This document shows, piece by piece, positions 33,598-41,782 of a stretch of 44,319 nt of DNA. This DNA is from Clostridiales bacterium (GTDB lineage: Bacteria; Bacillota; Clostridia; Lachnospirales; Anaerotignaceae), in NCBI GenBank assembly GCA_018364635.1, contig JAGZLR010000012.1:1-44319 (forward strand). Reading direction: 5' to 3'. The position numbers and the translations under genes are program-made. How positions within the stretch are numbered: position 1 is the first letter of the stretch; every line of letters starts with the position of its first letter. The notes under the pieces are model-generated. The model saw only the letters and a list, made by a program, of their open reading frames with translations. It was not told where the DNA came from and searched no databases.

Positions 33598-33634
33598 ATG
33601 AAGAAACTTTTGCAGTGAAATGGAGAGAATTTCG

Positions 33635-34210
33635 TTGAAACAATATGATGTTTTTGTATCCAAATATCAATCGGCAGACCAGATTCCAGTAATCATCGGT
33701 GGAATTTGTGAAGTTGGGAGTGAGACAGTCTGCTGTCAAGCTTTTGAAGCTGTAAAAAACAATTATTTGTCACTGTCTCGTGATATCTATGCAGTAGACT
33801 ATATTTTATCTGAATCTGTAGCCAAGGCCAGCCCAAAGGAGGCTTTGGTAGTAGGGGCTACAGTACATATTCCCCAGGTAACAGAGCGGACAGGAGGAAT
33901 TGTTGGAAATCCTCATGCGCCAGCAGAATCCTGTGACGGCGAAATTGAATGGGTGAACGACGATATTTTTGTTGTGGCATTTCCAGGCGGACCAGGGGCC
34001 GCTTGTGTTGGTTCAAAAGAAAAAGCGCAGCAAATCAACGCCTTTTTAAACCAAAATTTTGCCTCTCAGGAGGAAAAAATACAAGCTTTTGAGAAAAAAT
34101 TAGAAAGTCTTGTGTCTATTTTTGTGCTGGTGGCTGACGGCAGCGGTTATGACGGCAGCGGTAGAGTGATTGTTTCCTGTCATGGAAAGAAAAAAAGTGA
34201 ATATCTATAA
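33635..34210 (+). CDS. Unrecognised 191-residue protein upstream of the M19 dipeptidase
   Basis: I do not recognise this family. A soluble protein with CC at about 32-33 (SETVCCQAF), further cysteines near 18, 99 and 122, and a conserved-looking centre (GATVHIPQVTERTGGIVG, then NPHAPAESCDG and FPGGPGAACVGS). It looks enzymatic rather than regulatory. ATG 33620 has no ribosome site, whereas GGAGAG at 33622-33627 is correctly spaced for TTG 33635, which is therefore chosen. It is separated from the genes before it by a terminator, and from the dipeptidase gene after it by only 18 bp, so it is probably cotranscribed with that gene. Confidence 0.68.
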   Translation: MKQYDVFVSKYQSADQIPVIIGGICEVGSETVCCQAFEAVKNNYLSLSRDIYAVDYILSESVAKASPKEALVVGATVHIPQVTERTGGIVGNPHAPAESCDGEIEWVNDDIFVVAFPGGPGAACVGSKEKAQQINAFLNQNFASQEEKIQAFEKKLESLVSIFVLVADGSGYDGSGRVIVSCHGKKKSEYL

Positions 34211-34228
34211 AATCATAGGGGGGATGAT

Positions 34229-35164
34229 ATGGCATATGCTTTGATTGACGGCCATTGTGACACCATCAGCCGTTTCATGGAAGTAGGAGGAAATCTTTAT
34301 TCCAATGATGGACAAGTAGACTTGAAGCGTTTGAAGGGATACGAGTCGCCTTGTCAGGTGTTTGCTCTTTGGCTAGATGAAAAATACTATAGCACTGCGC
34401 TGCGGCAGACATTAAAAATGATTGATTTTTTTCAAGAGCAAATGAAAATCTGCGAAAAATGGATTCGACCAGTTTATACCTATGCCGATTATGAAAAAAA
34501 TCGCAGGGAAAAAAAGATGAGTGCACTACTTTCTGTGGAGGGCGGTGAGGCGTTGGAAGGAGAAATTTCTTCCCTTCATATCCTTCATCAGTTGGGCGTG
34601 CGGATGATGACTCTTACATGGAATCACAGAAATGCGTTAGCCGACGGTGTGGGAGAGGGTATTTCAAAAGGCGGCCTGACAACATTTGGTCGATTGGTAG
34701 TAGAAGAAATGGAGCAGCTTTCCATGATTGTAGATGTATCCCATTTATCAGATACAGGATTTTGGGACACTGTCAGCATGGCAAAAAGACCTGTGGTGGC
34801 CAGCCATTCTAACGCCCGCGGGGTATATTCTGTGCCAAGAAATTTGACAGATGAACAAATCCGTGCAATAGCAGAGACAGGCGGTGTCGTAGGTGTCAAT
34901 TTCTTTACAGAATTTTTAGGGGTCCAAGGTACTGTTGATGATGTTTTGCTGCATATCGACCATATTCTTTCTGCTGGTGGGGAAGATGTGTTGGCTTTAG
35001 GCAGCGATTTTGACGGCATTTCTTCTGCGCCCAACGGTTTGGAGGATGTGTCAAAGACAGGTCGTCTGATTGACAAAGTGGAGAAAAAATATGGCAGTAG
35101 GATTGCGGAAAAGTTTAGTGGGGGAAATTATCGCCGTGTGTTCCGTGAAATTTTGACGCCATAA
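34229..35164 (+). CDS. Membrane (renal-type) dipeptidase family protein, M19
   Basis: This 311-residue protein belongs to peptidase family M19, zinc dipeptidases that cleave dipeptides, including some with a C-terminal D-residue. The binuclear zinc ligands are visible: H9-x-D11 in IDGHCDT, E in SVEGGEAL near residue 105, H in IVDVSHLSD near residue 173, and H in VASHSNARG near residue 194, followed by DFDGISS near residue 255. No signal peptide is present, so it is cytoplasmic. GGGGGGAT precedes the ATG. Preceded by an unknown gene in the same probable transcript, it may release amino acids for the orphan system. Confidence 0.92.
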   Translation: MAYALIDGHCDTISRFMEVGGNLYSNDGQVDLKRLKGYESPCQVFALWLDEKYYSTALRQTLKMIDFFQEQMKICEKWIRPVYTYADYEKNRREKKMSALLSVEGGEALEGEISSLHILHQLGVRMMTLTWNHRNALADGVGEGISKGGLTTFGRLVVEEMEQLSMIVDVSHLSDTGFWDTVSMAKRPVVASHSNARGVYSVPRNLTDEQIRAIAETGGVVGVNFFTEFLGVQGTVDDVLLHIDHILSAGGEDVLALGSDFDGISSAPNGLEDVSKTGRLIDKVEKKYGSRIAEKFSGGNYRRVFREILTP

Positions 35165-35189
35165 AAGAATTGGATATCTTTCCTCATTC

Positions 35190-35219
35190 TTGTTGCCAAA
35201 GTATGGTTTTTGATATAAA
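35190..35219 (+). promoter_or_regulatory. Probable promoter of the aminotransferase gene
   Basis: TTGTTG (35190-35195) with 18 bp to TATAAA (35214-35219), or TTGCCA (35193-35198) with 15 bp. One of these should drive the gene, but the pairing is imperfect. Confidence 0.5.
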
Positions 35220-35264
35220 ATTTATATGATTGGTTTGAACAACATAATTTTAGAGGTGATAAAA

Positions 35265-36464
35265 ATGATGGAATTATCAAAAAAGGCTGGAAATGTGAAA
35301 CCATCTTCCACATTGGCGATTACGGCAAAGGCGAATGAATTGAAAGCAAGCGGTCTGGATGTTGTAGGGTTTGGTGCAGGTGAACCTGATTTTCCTACAC
35401 CTAAGCACATTTGTGATGCGGCAATTGAGGCAATACAGGCGGGATTTACCAGATATACCCCAAGTGCAGGGATTGTAGAATTGAGAAAAGCTGTGGCAGA
35501 GAAGTTAAAAAAGGACAACGGCCTGGACTACGACTATACCCAGATTGTAGTTTCTAACGGCGCAAAGCATTCTTTGATTAACGCGTTTATGTGTATCTTA
35601 AACGATGGCGATGAAGTGATTATTCCGGCGCCATATTGGCTCAGCTATTCTGAGATGGTAAGTATTGCAGGAGGAACCCCTGTCATTCTTCCAACAAGGA
35701 AGGAAAATAATTTTATGGTGACAAAAGAGGAGCTGGAAAGCGTCTGGACACCAAAAACAAAAGCCATTGTCATTATCAGTCCGTCCAATCCAACAGGAAT
35801 GGTTTACACAAAAGAAGATCTTCAGCCAATTGCTGACTTTGCAGTGGAGAAGGATTTATATGTGATTTCTGACGAGATTTACGAAAAACTGATCTATGAG
35901 GAAAACAAAAAACATGTCAGCATCGCTTCTTTAAACAATGATATTTTTAGCCGTACCATTGTGATTAACGGTGTATCAAAAAGTTATAGCATGACAGGAT
36001 GGAGAATTGGATTTGCAGCAGCGCCAAAGGAGATTGCAAAGCTGATGATTAGTATTCAGTCACATATGACATCTAATCCAAATTCTATCGCGCAAAAAGC
36101 AGCCCTTGCAGCGGTAGTAGGAGACCAGTCCTGTGTAGAGGAAATGCGCCAAGAATTTGCAAAACGCAGAGACTATATTTTTGAGCGTGAGGAAGCGATC
36201 CCATATATTTCCGCACTGAAACCAGAGGGTGCTTTCTATCTTTTTATTGATGTGACAGGGCTTTATGGCAAAACTTATGAAGGAGAAGAAATCTGCAGTG
36301 CTGCCGATCTTGCACGGTTGATGATTGAAAAGAAACTTGTGGCAGTTGTGCCATGTGCTGATTTTGGAATGCCAGATTATATCCGTCTTTCCTATGCCAC
36401 AAGTATGGAGACGATTAAAAAAGGTATGGATCGTCTGGAAGAATTTGTAAAGGAATTAAAATAA
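35265..36464 (+). CDS. Class I pyridoxal-phosphate aminotransferase (aspartate aminotransferase-like)
   Basis: The 399-residue protein is a fold-type I PLP aminotransferase of the AspB/AspC-like subgroup. Key signs are GFGAGEPDFPTPKH near residue 33, ISPSNPTGMVY near residue 170, DEIYEKL near residue 200, and the PLP-lysine motif NGVSKSYSMTGWRIGF near residue 230. It most likely interconverts aspartate or another dicarboxylic or aromatic amino acid with its keto acid. The frame opens at 35226, but GAGGTG at 35253-35258 favours ATG 35265. It has its own promoter and terminator, so need not belong to the upstream operon. Confidence 0.93.
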   Translation: MMELSKKAGNVKPSSTLAITAKANELKASGLDVVGFGAGEPDFPTPKHICDAAIEAIQAGFTRYTPSAGIVELRKAVAEKLKKDNGLDYDYTQIVVSNGAKHSLINAFMCILNDGDEVIIPAPYWLSYSEMVSIAGGTPVILPTRKENNFMVTKEELESVWTPKTKAIVIISPSNPTGMVYTKEDLQPIADFAVEKDLYVISDEIYEKLIYEENKKHVSIASLNNDIFSRTIVINGVSKSYSMTGWRIGFAAAPKEIAKLMISIQSHMTSNPNSIAQKAALAAVVGDQSCVEEMRQEFAKRRDYIFEREEAIPYISALKPEGAFYLFIDVTGLYGKTYEGEEICSAADLARLMIEKKLVAVVPCADFGMPDYIRLSYATSMETIKKGMDRLEEFVKELK

Positions 36465-36497
36465 AGGTTTGCTCTGCAAAGTAAATCCAAAAGTTGG

Positions 36498-36528
36498 AAA
36501 ACCGTTTCCTGATGGAGACGGTTTTTGT
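36498..36528 (+). terminator. Terminator after the aminotransferase gene
   Basis: AAACCGTTTCC pairs with GGAGACGGTTT around TGAT and is followed by a T run. Confidence 0.88.
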
Positions 36529-36581
36529 ATATTTTACCGGAAAGTTGGGAAAATAACTAAAAAATTTCCGGGAGGATTACA

Positions 36582-37754
36582 ATGCGTAAATGGATATGTG
36601 TCTTATTAATCATCGTTTTTTCTTGTTTGCCTGCGACAAGTGTGGCAGCAGCTGAAGAACCAAAGGCTGTAGCACAAGGAGCAGTATTGATGGATATGGA
36701 GACAGGCCGAATTCTTTGGGGTAAAAATGAGGATCAGCCTATGCCTATGGCAAGTACCACAAAAATTATGACAGCTTTGTTAGTTTTGGAGCAGGGTAAC
36801 TTAGATGATGTGGTGGAGGTAAGTCTTCGGGCAGCTTCTGCACCAAAAGTTCATTTAGGACTGAAAAAAGGGGAAAAGGTGCGACTAGGAGATTTACTCT
36901 ATGCCATGATGCTGGAGAGTTCCAATGATGCGGCGGTGGCAGTTGCGGAGCATGTAGGCGGCAGTGTAGAAAATTTTTGTCAGGAAATGACACAACGAGC
37001 AAAAGAATTGGGTGCAAAGGATACGGTATTTGAAACACCAAACGGACTAGATGGACCCAATCATCACTCTACAGCGGAAGATATGGCAAGAATTACCGCA
37101 GAAGCGTTAAAAAATCCAACGTTTTGTGAAATTATTCAGACACCACAGAAAACTTTTACCTCAGAAGCACCGGTCTCCAAAACGTATACTGTGACCAACA
37201 AAGACAGATTGCTGCGGGAATACGAGGGGGCAATTGGGGTTAAAACAGGGTTTACGGGAAAGGCTGGACAGTGCTTTGTAGGCGCTGCCCAAAGAGATGG
37301 CCGCACACTCATTTCCGTCGTATTAGCCAGCGGATGGGGAACGAAAGGAAAAGAACAGAAATGGCGGGATACAAAAGCAATTTTGGACTATGGTTTTTCT
37401 AATTTTAAAAAACAGACGGTGTTTACGCCAGAGGGATGGGAGAAAGAGATCCCTTTGGGCCATAGTGATAGGGAGACTGTGACAGTTATGGCGAAAGACT
37501 CCATTGCGGCGGTTCTTTCGGCAGAAGAATACAGCGGCCTTCGTCTGTTTTATTCCTGCCCGTCAATGGTGGAAGCCCCTGTAAAAGAGGGGGATAAAGC
37601 AGGAGAACTTTGGGCAGAACTTCCTGATGGGGAACGGGTTGGAGTAGTGGAGCTTTCTTACCAGCAAAGTGCAGAGCGGAAGGATTTGTTTCGTTCTATG
37701 AAAAAAATAATAAATCACTGGTGTAAATTGCCGTTTGATAGTATACTTGAGTAA
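36582..37754 (+). CDS. dacF: D-alanyl-D-alanine carboxypeptidase (DacF-like, PBP5 family)
   Basis: This low-molecular-weight penicillin-binding protein (390 residues) trims the terminal D-Ala of stem peptides outside the membrane. It has an N-terminal signal peptide (about 1-23, cleavage after VAA), then S58-x-x-K61 in ASTTK, S113-S-N115 and K221-T-G223. A beta-rich C-terminal domain (about 270-370) follows. The last 20 residues are basic and amphipathic, fitting membrane attachment as in PBP5. GGGAGG precedes the ATG. Preceded by a terminator and followed 25 bp later by rluB. The choice between DacA and DacF is by length and is uncertain. Confidence 0.92.
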   Translation: MRKWICVLLIIVFSCLPATSVAAAEEPKAVAQGAVLMDMETGRILWGKNEDQPMPMASTTKIMTALLVLEQGNLDDVVEVSLRAASAPKVHLGLKKGEKVRLGDLLYAMMLESSNDAAVAVAEHVGGSVENFCQEMTQRAKELGAKDTVFETPNGLDGPNHHSTAEDMARITAEALKNPTFCEIIQTPQKTFTSEAPVSKTYTVTNKDRLLREYEGAIGVKTGFTGKAGQCFVGAAQRDGRTLISVVLASGWGTKGKEQKWRDTKAILDYGFSNFKKQTVFTPEGWEKEIPLGHSDRETVTVMAKDSIAAVLSAEEYSGLRLFYSCPSMVEAPVKEGDKAGELWAELPDGERVGVVELSYQQSAERKDLFRSMKKIINHWCKLPFDSILE

Positions 37755-37779
37755 ATAAAGTTGTAAGGGGAGAAGACCG

Positions 37780-38496
37780 ATGGAAATAAGACTGCAAAAA
37801 TACTTGGCAGATGCAGGAATCGCGAGCCGACGGAAAGCAGAAGAATTAATCTTAGATGGAAAGGTGACAGTCAATGGTAAACTTGTGACTGAACTTGGCA
37901 TAAAAGTTGTGCCTGGAAAGGACGAGGTGTGTTACCTTGGACAGGTTATCGGCGGAAAAGAAAAGCTGGTGTATTACCTGCTCCATAAACCAGAAGGCTA
38001 TGTAACAACAGTCCACGATCAGTTTCACCGGCCGACAGTCATAGACTTATTAAAAGGTGTGCGAGAACGCGTTTTTCCAGTAGGACGTCTGGACTATGAC
38101 ACGTCAGGCTTTTTGATTTTAACCAATGATGGAGACTTAACTTATAAACTGACGCACCCAAAACATGAAGTGAAGAAAACTTATGAGGCGAAGCTGTTTG
38201 GCAAACCTGATGAAAATCAGATTCGTCAGTTTCGCCGTGGCTTGATGCTTGACGGGCAGAGGACTGAGCCAGCAGAAATCGAAATCCTTTCTGAGCAGGG
38301 CAGAATGTGTAATGTGCGGATTACCATTCATGAGGGAAGAAACCGTCAGGTACGCCGTATGTGTGAGGCGATTAAGCATCCAGTGTATTCCTTAAAACGA
38401 ATCAGTACAGGAGACCTGACTTTGGGCGATCTGCCAAAAGGAAGATATCGTGCTTTGACGGAAAAGGAAATTAACTATTTAAAGAGCTTGTCATAA
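37780..38496 (+). CDS. rluB: 23S rRNA pseudouridine synthase B
   Basis: The 238-residue protein has an N-terminal S4 RNA-binding domain (about 1-48, LQKYLADAGIASRRKAEELI) and a pseudouridine synthase domain (about 63-235). The catalytic aspartate is D105 in GRLDYDTSGFLI. HEGRNRQVRRM near residue 188 is the second conserved block. RluB-type enzymes make pseudouridine at 2605 in 23S rRNA; the family also includes RsuA and RluF. RluB is preferred because in Firmicutes it often lies beside cell-wall and cmk genes. AAGGGGAG precedes the ATG. A terminator follows. Confidence 0.93.
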   Translation: MEIRLQKYLADAGIASRRKAEELILDGKVTVNGKLVTELGIKVVPGKDEVCYLGQVIGGKEKLVYYLLHKPEGYVTTVHDQFHRPTVIDLLKGVRERVFPVGRLDYDTSGFLILTNDGDLTYKLTHPKHEVKKTYEAKLFGKPDENQIRQFRRGLMLDGQRTEPAEIEILSEQGRMCNVRITIHEGRNRQVRRMCEAIKHPVYSLKRISTGDLTLGDLPKGRYRALTEKEINYLKSLS

Positions 38497-38513
38497 ATTT
38501 TTTGTTTGCCAAA

Positions 38514-38559
38514 AAAAGTGCAGTTGTTCTGTGGTAACCCATAAGAAGACTGCACTTTT
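38514..38559. terminator. Terminator after rluB
   Basis: AAAAGTGCAGT and ACTGCACTTTT form a perfect 11-bp stem with a 24-nt loop, T-rich on either side. Confidence 0.82.
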
Positions 38560-38569
38560 ATAAATTTCT

Positions 38570-38620
38570 TATTATGCAATATTTTGTAAAATCATGTAAA
38601 TTTATTGCGTATTATGCAAT
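38570..38620. repeat. Direct repeat TATTATGCAAT, two copies 40 bp apart
   Basis: The 11-mer TATTATGCAAT occurs at 38570-38580 and 38610-38620, each followed by a T-rich TTTTG. The second copy also forms ATTGC-N-GCAAT symmetry with bases 38603-38620. They lie 100-150 bp before the XRE gene promoter, so could be operators. The 38560-38719 stretch holds nothing else I can name. Confidence 0.6.
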
Positions 38621-38719
38621 TTTTGAAGAGTCGACAGGAAGAAAGCAGGGAAAGAAATCCAAATTTGCCATAAAACAAAGCAAAATTTACAATCATTCTT
38701 TGATGTTAATTATTGTTGC

Positions 38720-38749
38720 TTGTCAATAAGAAGGCTTCCGGCGTATGAT
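38720..38749 (+). promoter_or_regulatory. Promoter of the XRE-SdpI gene
   Basis: TTGTCA (38720-38725) and TATGAT (38744-38749), 18 bp apart; predicted start near 38756. Confidence 0.7.
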
Positions 38750-38796
38750 AGAAACGGCTTTTGAGCAAAATTTTTTATACAAAAGGTGGTATGGAT

Positions 38797-39681
38797 ATGA
38801 TGAGCGATAACATACGGCATTATCGGAAAGAAAAAGGTCTCAGTCAAGAGGAAATGGCAGTGAGACTCCATGTTGTTCGCCAAACTGTATCAAAGTGGGA
38901 AAATGGAAAATCTGTGCCGGATGCGGAAGTGTTAATAAAAATAGCAGATTTACTTGATGTTTCTGTTGGTAACTTACTTGGTGTGGAGATGGAAGAAAAC
39001 AATGAAAAAGATCTGACGGAAGAACTATCCCGCTTGAACCAACAGCTTGCAGACAAAAATCAGAGAGAAGACCAAGTAAAAAGAGCAAATGAAAAAAGAG
39101 GGCTGATTTTATTCTTATCTTTCGTTTCTATGTTACTTTCCCTTCAAGTGAAAAATGCCGCTGTGTCTTTGATTTTGTCTGGAATTTGTCTTCTTGTTGC
39201 TGTTTTGGTTTTATATCGAAATTTAGCGTTATTGACCGTTATCACAACAGAAGATATGAATTTGAAAACACTGAGAGTAACAACAGTCGTCAATATTTTA
39301 GTGCTGATTTTGGGGATGGGTTTATCCTTCTATACGGGGACAGATGGAATTCAATTTTCACAACAGACAGAAAAAATGGGGGCAATGTTGTTGGTTGTAG
39401 GAATTATGATTTTTGTTGGTGTGGTATCTCCAAGACTGCCCTTTACAAGGCACACTGGGCTCAGGCTGCCTTGGACAGTGCGAGATCAAGATACATGGAA
39501 TCTTGCTCATAGAATTTTGGGGTATCTTTCTTTTCCACTGGCTTTGCTGTATATGGCCTGCTCTTTGACGACAGACTATTTTGAACAAGTGACTCTTTTT
39601 GTGGTGTTTTTGTGGATTGGAATTCCAGGCGGAATCTCCTATCTTTTTTTCTGGAAAAAGACCCATGGTAGGCTTAGATAA
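38797..39681 (+). CDS. Membrane-anchored XRE-family regulator with SdpI-like C-terminal domain
   Basis: The 294-residue protein has an N-terminal XRE helix-turn-helix (about 4-60, GLSQEEMAVRLHVVRQTVSKWENGK), a charged coiled region (about 62-95), then about six hydrophobic segments. Near residue 217 it carries GLRLPWTVRDQDTWNLAHR, close to the SdpI-family motif GLRTPWT...W...HR, which in SdpI confers immunity to the SdpC toxin. The regulator may therefore sense an envelope signal and control genes in trans. AAGGTGG at 38783-38789 sets the start at ATG 38797 rather than at TTG 38761. No partner genes are adjacent, and its targets are unknown. Confidence 0.8.
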   Translation: MMSDNIRHYRKEKGLSQEEMAVRLHVVRQTVSKWENGKSVPDAEVLIKIADLLDVSVGNLLGVEMEENNEKDLTEELSRLNQQLADKNQREDQVKRANEKRGLILFLSFVSMLLSLQVKNAAVSLILSGICLLVAVLVLYRNLALLTVITTEDMNLKTLRVTTVVNILVLILGMGLSFYTGTDGIQFSQQTEKMGAMLLVVGIMIFVGVVSPRLPFTRHTGLRLPWTVRDQDTWNLAHRILGYLSFPLALLYMACSLTTDYFEQVTLFVVFLWIGIPGGISYLFFWKKTHGRLR

Positions 39682-39731
39682 TATTTTTAAAGTGCTTCTT
39701 TCGGCCGGCGCAATCATTCCTTTACCGCATT

Positions 39732-39760
39732 GCTCCACTTTTGAATAGGTGGAGCTTTTG
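39732..39760 (+). terminator. Terminator after the XRE-SdpI gene
   Basis: GCTCCAC and GTGGAGC form a 7-bp stem with a 10-nt loop and are followed by TTTTG. The stem is GC-rich but the T run is short. Confidence 0.75.
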
Positions 39761-39848
39761 CCTTATATTCGATCGATTCAGGATAAAAAACGACAAGTGA
39801 AGTGAACGAAGGGATTGCTCGTCAATTCAAATGTAACCCTTTTCTCTA

Positions 39849-39878
39849 TTGCAAAATATAGAGGTTGTGTTCTATAAT
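39849..39878 (+). promoter_or_regulatory. Promoter of the phosphatase-flavoprotein-aroH-cmk-ispH/rpsA operon
   Basis: TTGCAA (39849-39854) and TATAAT (39873-39878) with an 18-bp spacer. Confidence 0.78.
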
Positions 39879-39910
39879 AAAAATAATTTTGTAGTTTAAG
39901 GATGGTTATC

Positions 39911-40540
39911 ATGGTAAGAATTCATTTGGTGAGACATGGCCAAACGGAGTGGAATACACAAAAGCGCTATCAGGGCGTAACAGATATTCCATTAGATTGT
40001 GTAGGCATGAAACAAGCCCAAATTGTTGGCCAAAGGTTTGCCTCAATTCCTATAGATAAAGTTTATACTTCACCGTTAAAGCGGGCTTTGGTGACAGCGC
40101 AGGCCATTGCTTCTGCGGCCAATGTTCCGGTGATTGAGGACGATGCTTTTACGGAAATTTGTTTTGGCTATTGGGAGGGGAAAACCGTTGGGGAGCTGAT
40201 GGAAACCCATAAAGAGGAATATACTGCTTTTTGGAATGCGCCGGCAACAGCAACTTTTCCTGGAGAGGGTTCTTTGGCCAATGTGGCAAAGCGTGTCATG
40301 AAAGGTGTAGAGCGGATAGTAAAGGAAAATGACGGAAAAACATTGGTGATCGTCTCCCATGGCGGTTTGATTCGTGTCATAATTTTAAGCTTGATGGGAC
40401 TAGATTTGGAATTATATCGTCGGACTTGGCTGGATAACACTTCCATTTCCACAGTGGAAATTAGGGAAAAAGGAAATTTCCTTGTCACATTAAATGACAA
40501 AGCACATATAGATCAGGCAAAATTCGAGGGGATTCTATGA
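39911..40540 (+). CDS. Histidine phosphatase (phosphoglycerate mutase-like) protein
   Basis: This 209-residue protein is of the histidine phosphatase superfamily. The RHG motif with the phospho-accepting histidine is in HLVRHGQTEWN (R8, H9, G10), and the second histidine is in VIVSHGGLIRV near residue 150. TSPLKRALVTA near residue 55 and EICFGYWEGKTVGEL near residue 84 match small-molecule phosphatases such as the alpha-ribazole phosphatase CobC or GpmB-like proteins rather than glycolytic mutases. The substrate is not deducible here. AAGGA at 39898-39902 supports ATG 39911 rather than ATG 39902. It overlaps the next gene by four bases. Confidence 0.87.
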   Translation: MVRIHLVRHGQTEWNTQKRYQGVTDIPLDCVGMKQAQIVGQRFASIPIDKVYTSPLKRALVTAQAIASAANVPVIEDDAFTEICFGYWEGKTVGELMETHKEEYTAFWNAPATATFPGEGSLANVAKRVMKGVERIVKENDGKTLVIVSHGGLIRVIILSLMGLDLELYRRTWLDNTSISTVEIREKGNFLVTLNDKAHIDQAKFEGIL

Positions 40541-41778
40541 AGAAAATAATCGTAGTTGGCGGTGGCGCTGCAGGACTGATGGCGGCAGGCACAGCGGCTG
40601 AGGCTGGAAATGAAGTACATATTTTTGAAAAAAACGATCAGCTAGGCAAAAAAATTTATATTACAGGCAAGGGACGTTGTAATTTAACGAATGCTGCGCC
40701 AATGGAAGAATTTATGGACAATATTCCAGGGAATCCTTATTTTCTTTACAGCGCTCTTTATAGCTTTGATAATCAGGCTACGATGGAGTTTTTTCAAAAG
40801 CTTGGTGTAGAGACTGTTGTAGAACGGGGAAATCGAGTGTTTCCGTGTAGTCAGCAGGCGAAAGATGTAGTCAGTGCATTGGAACGTTTTGTGCGAAAAA
40901 ATAAGGTGAACATCCATTTGAAAACATCTGTGCAAAGGATTTGTGTTTCTGATGGGAAAGTGACAGGGATTTTGCTTTCTGATGGGAAAGAAATCCACGC
41001 AGATAAAGTGATTCTTACAACTGGTGGAATGGCCTTTCCAGGAACCGGTTCTACAGGAGACGGCTACCGCATGGCAAAAGAGCTGGGGCATCAAGTAACA
41101 AAGCTATATCCATCCCTTGTGCCACTACGCTGTGCAGAGGATTTTTGTGGAGAATTGATGGGGCTTAGCTTGAAAAACACGGCCATTTGTATCCGAAACA
41201 GCAAGGGAAAAGCCCTTTACAAGGATTTCGGTGAAATGCTTTTTACTCATTTTGGCGTGTCCGGCCCTATGATTTTAAGTGCAAGCAGACATATTTTAGG
41301 CAAGACAGACCAACCGCTCACACTCTCTATTGATTTAAAACCAAAGTTAAATGAAAAAGAATTGGACCAGCGGGTGCTCCGTGATTTTGAAAAGTTCCAT
41401 AACAAAGATTTTCGCAATGCTTTGGATGACCTTTTGCCGCAGAAAATTATCCCTGTTATCATCCGAAGAAGTGGGATTGACGGGCTGAAAAAGGTGCATG
41501 ACATCACAAAAGAAGAGCGGAAGACTCTGGTTAGATGGATGAAAGATTTTACAATGACAATTACTGGTACAGAAGGCTTTTCACAAGCAGTTGTCACATC
41601 TGGCGGTATTGATACCGATCAGATCGATCCAGGAACAATGGAATCAAAATTGGTGCAAGGTCTTTATTTTGCCGGAGAAATTATTGATGTGGATGCATAT
41701 ACTGGAGGGTATAACTTGCAGATTGCGTTTTCTACAGGTTATGCAGCAGGTAAATATGCAGGAGAAGAAAGGGAGTAA
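40537..41778 (+). CDS. NAD(P)/FAD-dependent oxidoreductase, HI0933/BaiN family
   Basis: The 413-residue flavoprotein has a glycine-rich FAD motif VVGGGAAGLMAAG at the N-terminus, GKGRCNLTN near residue 47, VILTTGGMAFPGTGSTGDGY near residue 155, and TEGFSQAVVTSGGI near residue 345 followed by GLYFAGEIIDVDAYTGGYNLQIAFSTG at the end. That is the HI0933/YhiN pattern, which includes the bile-acid reductase BaiN. The physiological substrate of most members is unknown. Its ATG overlaps the phosphatase stop (ATGA), and aroH follows after 4 bp. Confidence 0.92.
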   Translation: MKKIIVVGGGAAGLMAAGTAAEAGNEVHIFEKNDQLGKKIYITGKGRCNLTNAAPMEEFMDNIPGNPYFLYSALYSFDNQATMEFFQKLGVETVVERGNRVFPCSQQAKDVVSALERFVRKNKVNIHLKTSVQRICVSDGKVTGILLSDGKEIHADKVILTTGGMAFPGTGSTGDGYRMAKELGHQVTKLYPSLVPLRCAEDFCGELMGLSLKNTAICIRNSKGKALYKDFGEMLFTHFGVSGPMILSASRHILGKTDQPLTLSIDLKPKLNEKELDQRVLRDFEKFHNKDFRNALDDLLPQKIIPVIIRRSGIDGLKKVHDITKEERKTLVRWMKDFTMTITGTEGFSQAVVTSGGIDTDQIDPGTMESKLVQGLYFAGEIIDVDAYTGGYNLQIAFSTGYAAGKYAGEERE

Positions 41779-41782
41779 TGTT

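Noticed and set aside
31065..34210. Glycine/proline reductase (Grd/Prd) subunits or a selenoprotein cluster
   Set aside because: None of the proteins matches the pyruvoyl-precursor or selenocysteine motifs of PrdA, PrdB, GrdA or GrdE as I know them, and no in-frame TGA with a downstream continuation was found.
39682..39848. A small gene between the XRE-SdpI gene and the phosphatase operon
   Set aside because: No frame with a start, ribosome site and reasonable composition was found; it holds only a terminator and AT-rich spacer.
41591..41782. Upstream extension of aroH within the flavoprotein gene
   Set aside because: The ribosome site and the canonical AroH N-terminus both place the start at 41783; the extension is a shadow of the flavoprotein.
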